The translations under genes were made by a program, and so were the position numbers. From contig JAMPFF010000005.1 of NCBI GenBank assembly GCA_023664605.1, forward strand, positions 1-64,000: a stretch of 64,000 nt of DNA, read 5' to 3'. The stretch's first letter is position 1, and every line of letters starts with the position of its first letter. The stretch comes from Clostridium sp. GTDB taxonomy: Bacteria; Bacillota; Clostridia; Lachnospirales; Lachnospiraceae. Shown piece after piece: positions 60,607-64,000 of this stretch. Under the pieces are notes generated by a model, which searched no databases, was not told the origin of the DNA, and worked only from the letters and a program-made list of their open reading frames with translations.

Positions 60607-62271
60607 TTACTGCACAACCCCCGTACCGCTTCTCGTCCACATGATGTTCTGGCTAATCATCTCGTCGATATCCATACCGATAATCTCCGAAGCCCTTGCC
60701 TTAGCGGACGCTTCGTTTGCCGTGCCGAGGTTTTTATAAATCTCATACGCCGGTTTTTTATTACCATCCAAATCGTATATACCAAGCGCTAAATGGCTTT
60801 CCATTTCATGTGCGTCGTCGGTCTGACGGAACAGCATAAAAGCGTCTATATCAGGAATCGAAGCCGCTTTTAAATAGCCATAAGCAATGGAAGCCTCCTG
60901 CTTTTCCGTACCAAAACTGGAAGTATAGCCGATTTCCGCAAGAGAAATGCTTCTGACTTCACCTGCCGGATTTAAGAAATGGCTCTGGTGCATATAGTTC
61001 ACTAAAAGGTCGATATTCTGCATCGTAATATACGGCGACGTCAGGCTGTTCTTCACCCACACTTCCGGTCCGTTCCAGGCATACGGGTCATAAAGGGGCG
61101 AGTTATACGGATGGAAAGAAAGCCCCCAGTCGATATTGCCCTCTCTGTTTATATAATAGTTAAACTGGTCTAAATACTCTTTGGAAAGGAAACTTCCCGA
61201 ATTGGACTTCCGGTTCCATTCCTGGTCGATGGAATTGTATATCTGCACATTGGCGTTCATGCTTTTCATTTCATTATAAATAATGCGGAACGCTTTTACA
61301 TAAATGCCCACGTTAAAATCAAGGGAGGAAGAACTGGTATACCACCACTCCGTACGGGCGTTGACTTCGTTTCCTAAAATCCAGTTATCTACCTGTCCGT
61401 ATCCGGTCTGCCCGGAATAGCGCTGCCCTAAAAAGGCTCCTATGGCTTTTAAGTGGTTCGTTCCCTCTGCATCCGCCACATTGAGAGCATATCCCGGACA
61501 CTCAATTTCCGCTTCCCTCGCCATCGGGTGAACCAAATCCTGTGAAAAGTCACCCTCGCCGCGGTTTAAAAGCACAAGCGTCACCTGAATGCCATAGGCG
61601 TTCAAACTCTTTATCATGGAATCAAAGCTCGCGATTCTGCCGCCGTTAAAATAGTATGTTGCACCGTTATAAGAAAACGGAATGGCTCCCGGCTGGGATG
61701 CGTCCGAGCATATTTCGTCAACGGATATATTATAGACAACCTGCTGTATGCCAAGCGCCTGTAACTCCTCTTTGGAGGCTTTGTTCAAGTCGGGTAGAAT
61801 CCCTTTGATGCCCGTCTGTCTGCGTGCGGACGTATAAGCCGCAATCGCTTCCGGGTTCGTAATATAATGCTCGTCACTCACCTGTACCATGCTGCCGCCC
61901 CGTTTTACCGCCACGATGAACTTACGGCTCAAGTTTGATTCCGCCGTATTGTAATTGAGCGGAAAGCTGACCGAAACGGACGAAGCCGCAGTTACGGAAG
62001 CTACCATGCTGCCGGTCGTACCGTCCAAATAAACCTCGTCCGCATAAATATAATATTTGCCGTCGTCGCTCGTCGGAACGCTGCCCGCGCTTAACTGGCA
62101 CACCACGTTACCGCCGGAAATCAGGCAGGATTCAATTTTGACGGGTCTGCCCGCCGCCTGCGCATCTATCGCGGCGTCAGCAGGATAAAAGCTGCCGATT
62201 ATCGCTATAAAAGCGGCAATAACCACCATCCCTATTATTTTTTTCATCCTTATTCTTTTTCGATTCTTCAT
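60607..62271 (-). CDS. Secreted glycoside-hydrolase-like protein (DUF5722-like)
   Basis: The 554-residue protein begins with a lipid-free signal peptide (residues about 9-33; cleavage near ADAA). A beta-rich domain to about 140 and a TIM-barrel-like region follow. Candidate catalytic Glu residues are E302 in WILGNEVNARTEW and E446 in ISLAEIGYTS, spaced as in clan GH-A retaining glycosidases. I tentatively associate it with DUF5722. It would act outside the cell on an unknown polysaccharide. The ATG at 62271 and a second Met at 62247 are both possible starts. Confidence 0.75.
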   Translation of the reverse strand: MKNRKRIRMKKIIGMVVIAAFIAIIGSFYPADAAIDAQAAGRPVKIESCLISGGNVVCQLSAGSVPTSDDGKYYIYADEVYLDGTTGSMVASVTAASSVSVSFPLNYNTAESNLSRKFIVAVKRGGSMVQVSDEHYITNPEAIAAYTSARRQTGIKGILPDLNKASKEELQALGIQQVVYNISVDEICSDASQPGAIPFSYNGATYYFNGGRIASFDSMIKSLNAYGIQVTLVLLNRGEGDFSQDLVHPMAREAEIECPGYALNVADAEGTNHLKAIGAFLGQRYSGQTGYGQVDNWILGNEVNARTEWWYTSSSSLDFNVGIYVKAFRIIYNEMKSMNANVQIYNSIDQEWNRKSNSGSFLSKEYLDQFNYYINREGNIDWGLSFHPYNSPLYDPYAWNGPEVWVKNSLTSPYITMQNIDLLVNYMHQSHFLNPAGEVRSISLAEIGYTSSFGTEKQEASIAYGYLKAASIPDIDAFMLFRQTDDAHEMESHLALGIYDLDGNKKPAYEIYKNLGTANEASAKARASEIIGMDIDEMISQNIMWTRSGTGVVQ

Positions 62272-62303
62272 AACCGCTCCCCACTTCCCAGTTTATTATA
62301 TGA

Positions 62304-62332
62304 ATTATACCATGCCATCTTTTAAAAGTCAT
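62304..62332 (-). promoter_or_regulatory. Promoter of the glycosidase-like gene
   Basis: ATGACT (62327-62332), 17 nt and TATAAT (62304-62309) preceded by an extended TG element lie about 35 nt before the start codon. The rest of the gap to 62473 shows no gene. Confidence 0.55.
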
Positions 62333-62473
62333 TATCCTCTTTCCGATTTTGACATTTTTTAGTATTTTTTAACATTTTAGGCCGCCGTTTCCACCTCCGT
62401 ATCTGCAAAATACACGAATGAACCAGCCTGTTATAAAATATGATAAAAGCAAGAAATAAAATCAGGAGTTAGT

Positions 62474-62752
62474 ATGAAAACAACTCTTTATCAACAGGCT
62501 GACGCCTCCCTTGAACAGCCCCGTATTCTTTTACAGTTTCCGGAAACTTTACCCGTCTGCGCGAAAACAAGCGCCAGATGCGAAAAACACATTTCGGATA
62601 AAACGCACACCACAGAATCCGAAAAATGCGTGGAGGATGTCCGCGCCCTTCTGCACCATGCCTTATCAGAACATCTGAAAAAATCAAAGCAGCTTAACAC
62701 AGCAGACCGCTCTCCCGAAACAGAACGGCTGAACAAGGGGGAACGTATATGA
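62474..62752 (+). CDS. Small protein coupled to the serine recombinase (unknown)
   Basis: This 92-residue protein begins behind AGGAGTTAGT and ends in the ATGA that starts the recombinase, so the two are translationally coupled. It is charged, with several Cys and a helical region (EKCVEDVRALLHHALSEHLK), and has no known domain. It might be an accessory or directionality factor for the recombinase, but no motif supports that. Nothing similar is seen elsewhere in the window. Confidence 0.6.
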   Translation: MKTTLYQQADASLEQPRILLQFPETLPVCAKTSARCEKHISDKTHTTESEKCVEDVRALLHHALSEHLKKSKQLNTADRSPETERLNKGERI

Positions 62753-64000
62753 AAAGAGTCCGTATGTTATTACGCGTCAGCTCCAACCAACAGCTCGACC
62801 CGGACGGAGATTTATCCATACAGCGCCGCCTTGTTCTGGATTACATCGCCGGACATGAGGACTGGACTTTAGACGAAAAGGAATACTATGAGGGCAGTAA
62901 CAGCGGATATAAAAACGCCGTCAGCGAAAGACAGATTTTACAGGAGGCGCTTACGGATGCCGAAAAACACGAATACGATATCCTGACCGCCTATAAGGAT
63001 GACAGAATCGGCCGGCGTATGTGGGAAATCGGCGCCTATGTCATGCGCCTGAAAAGTCTGGGCGTCGATATCTATACGGTAAAAGACGGCTGCATCTCCC
63101 CGGAAAGTGATGACATTATGGGGCAGATGATGCTGGCGCTGCGCTATGGAAACGCGCAAAAAAGCAGCTCCGATACGGGAATGCGCGTAAAAGACACGGC
63201 CAAAAAACTGGTACAGCAGGGAAAATTTATGGGCGGCGCGGCTCCTTACGGCTACCGTCTGATATATTCCGGGCAGCTTAGTAAGCACGGCCGCGCACTG
63301 CACAAACTGGAAATCGTTCCCGAACAGGCGCAGGTTATCGAATATATCTATCAACTTTCCTGTTACCGGGAACTCGGCTCTCTTAAAATCGCCAAACTTC
63401 TAAATGAAGATGACTGCTGCCGCGCACTGGCTCCCATCGATATCTGGAAAGCGGGAACGGTAAGCAGTATTTTAAAAAATCCTATCTATGCCGGTTACAC
63501 CGCTTATAAACGCCGGGAGCGCGTAAACGGAAGCTGTCACAGGCTGGGTCAGGCGGACTGGATTATGGCGGATATGCCCAATGAAGACATACAGATAATC
63601 TCTCCCTCGCTCTGGAATAAAACGCAGGAGAAACGCCGGGAGCGCGCCGATAAATACCGCCCATCTTCCGCTGCCGCCAAAACCAATACGGATATTATTA
63701 CAAGAAACGACGCTATACTGCCGCTAATCGACGTCCTCTACTGTCCTCTTTGCGGAAAAAAAATGACAAACGGCACAAAGTACCATTACTGGCATGTTAA
63801 AGGCAGTCTTGAAAAACGCTCTAAAAAAATACGCGCCTATTGCTGTAAAGCGCCGCAAAACGGCCTGCCTTTCCACTCCCCCCTGCTGCTTCGCGCTGAT
63901 GAGATAGACGATATCATTTTAAATTGTCTCGCCGTCTGTATCGAAAGACTGCAAAAGGATGAAAATATCGCCGATATTCTTCTGCACTGCCGCCAAAACG
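62749..64000 (+). CDS. Large serine recombinase (cut by window edge)
   Basis: The visible 417 residues form a large serine recombinase. The N-terminal resolvase domain includes the nucleophile Ser11 (LLRVSSNQQ), DLSIQRRLVLDYI and the YKDDRIGRRMWE region. The recombinase domain follows (GKFMGGAAPYGYRL; VSSILKNPIYAGYTAYKRRE), and then the zinc-ribbon Cys pairs (YCPLCGKKMTNG; later CC). The C-terminal coiled coil is beyond 64000. Such enzymes integrate or excise mobile elements or phages, but no att site is visible. The neighbouring sigK is uninterrupted, so a skin-element role is not supported. Confidence 0.93.
   Translation, partial: MKRVRMLLRVSSNQQLDPDGDLSIQRRLVLDYIAGHEDWTLDEKEYYEGSNSGYKNAVSERQILQEALTDAEKHEYDILTAYKDDRIGRRMWEIGAYVMRLKSLGVDIYTVKDGCISPESDDIMGQMMLALRYGNAQKSSSDTGMRVKDTAKKLVQQGKFMGGAAPYGYRLIYSGQLSKHGRALHKLEIVPEQAQVIEYIYQLSCYRELGSLKIAKLLNEDDCCRALAPIDIWKAGTVSSILKNPIYAGYTAYKRRERVNGSCHRLGQADWIMADMPNEDIQIISPSLWNKTQEKRRERADKYRPSSAAAKTNTDIITRNDAILPLIDVLYCPLCGKKMTNGTKYHYWHVKGSLEKRSKKIRAYCCKAPQNGLPFHSPLLLRADEIDDIILNCLAVCIERLQKDENIADILLHCRQN

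Overview
The window looks like a chromosomal segment of a motile, endospore-forming Gram-positive anaerobe of the Clostridia, most likely Lachnospiraceae. The reasons are a Bacillus/Clostridium-type fla operon headed by codY, the sporulation genes spoIIP, gpr and a sigK-type sigma factor, a SufC/SufB-only Fe-S module, and several protein families that I associate mainly with Lachnospiraceae (DUF5716/5717-like, DUF5722-like, DUF6033-like). Nearly all genes are on the minus strand. The plus-strand genes are rpsT, a purF paralogue, a GNAT acetyltransferase, and a small ORF with a serine recombinase at the right edge.

Positions 1-22.7 kb hold one long flagellar operon read leftwards: flgB-flgC-fliE-fliF-fliG-fliH-fliI-fliJ-ylxF-fliK-flgD-(TIGR02530)-flgE-flbD-motA-motB-fliL-fliM-fliY-cheY-fliO-fliP-fliQ-fliR-flhB-flhA, with flhA cut by the left edge. 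It encodes the rod, MS ring, C ring, export ATPase and gate, hook and stator. A good sigma-A-type promoter lies between codY and flgB. A terminator-like hairpin after flgE may lower expression of the motor and export-gate half.

Positions 22.7-28.7 kb carry codY, topA, dprA and a ComM/YifB-type AAA+ protein, a reduced version of the Bacillus dprA-topA-...-codY-fla order. Positions 28.7-31.6 kb form a compact unit bounded by a promoter and a terminator: a sigK-type sigma factor with no room for a pro-sequence, a degenerate HD-GYP protein and a divergent PilT-like ATPase. Positions 31.6-37.6 kb hold hemW, lepA, spoIIP, gpr and divergent rpsT, again in a Bacillus-like order.

Positions 37.7-46 kb are mixed: a TPM-domain membrane protein, a zinc-ribbon protein, a PurF paralogue lacking the N-terminal Cys nucleophile, oligoendopeptidase F, a SufB-like/SufC pair divergent from a GNAT gene, and an AT-rich PBECR4-like gene. 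Positions 46-52.6 kb are a purine cluster (purC, purF, purB, an unknown coiled-coil gene, purA).

Positions 52.6-59.6 kb hold four consecutive uncharacterised genes: a coiled-coil membrane protein, a TPR-like protein, an actin/Hsp70-fold-like protein and a 1188-residue helical-repeat protein. They follow a promoter and a roughly 280-nt leader made of two tandem structured repeats. This is the best candidate for an undescribed system. The right end has a 5'-truncated peptidoglycan-binding gene, a secreted glycosidase-like protein, and a large serine recombinase translationally coupled to a small ORF. Structured palindromic repeats recur between genes throughout the window.
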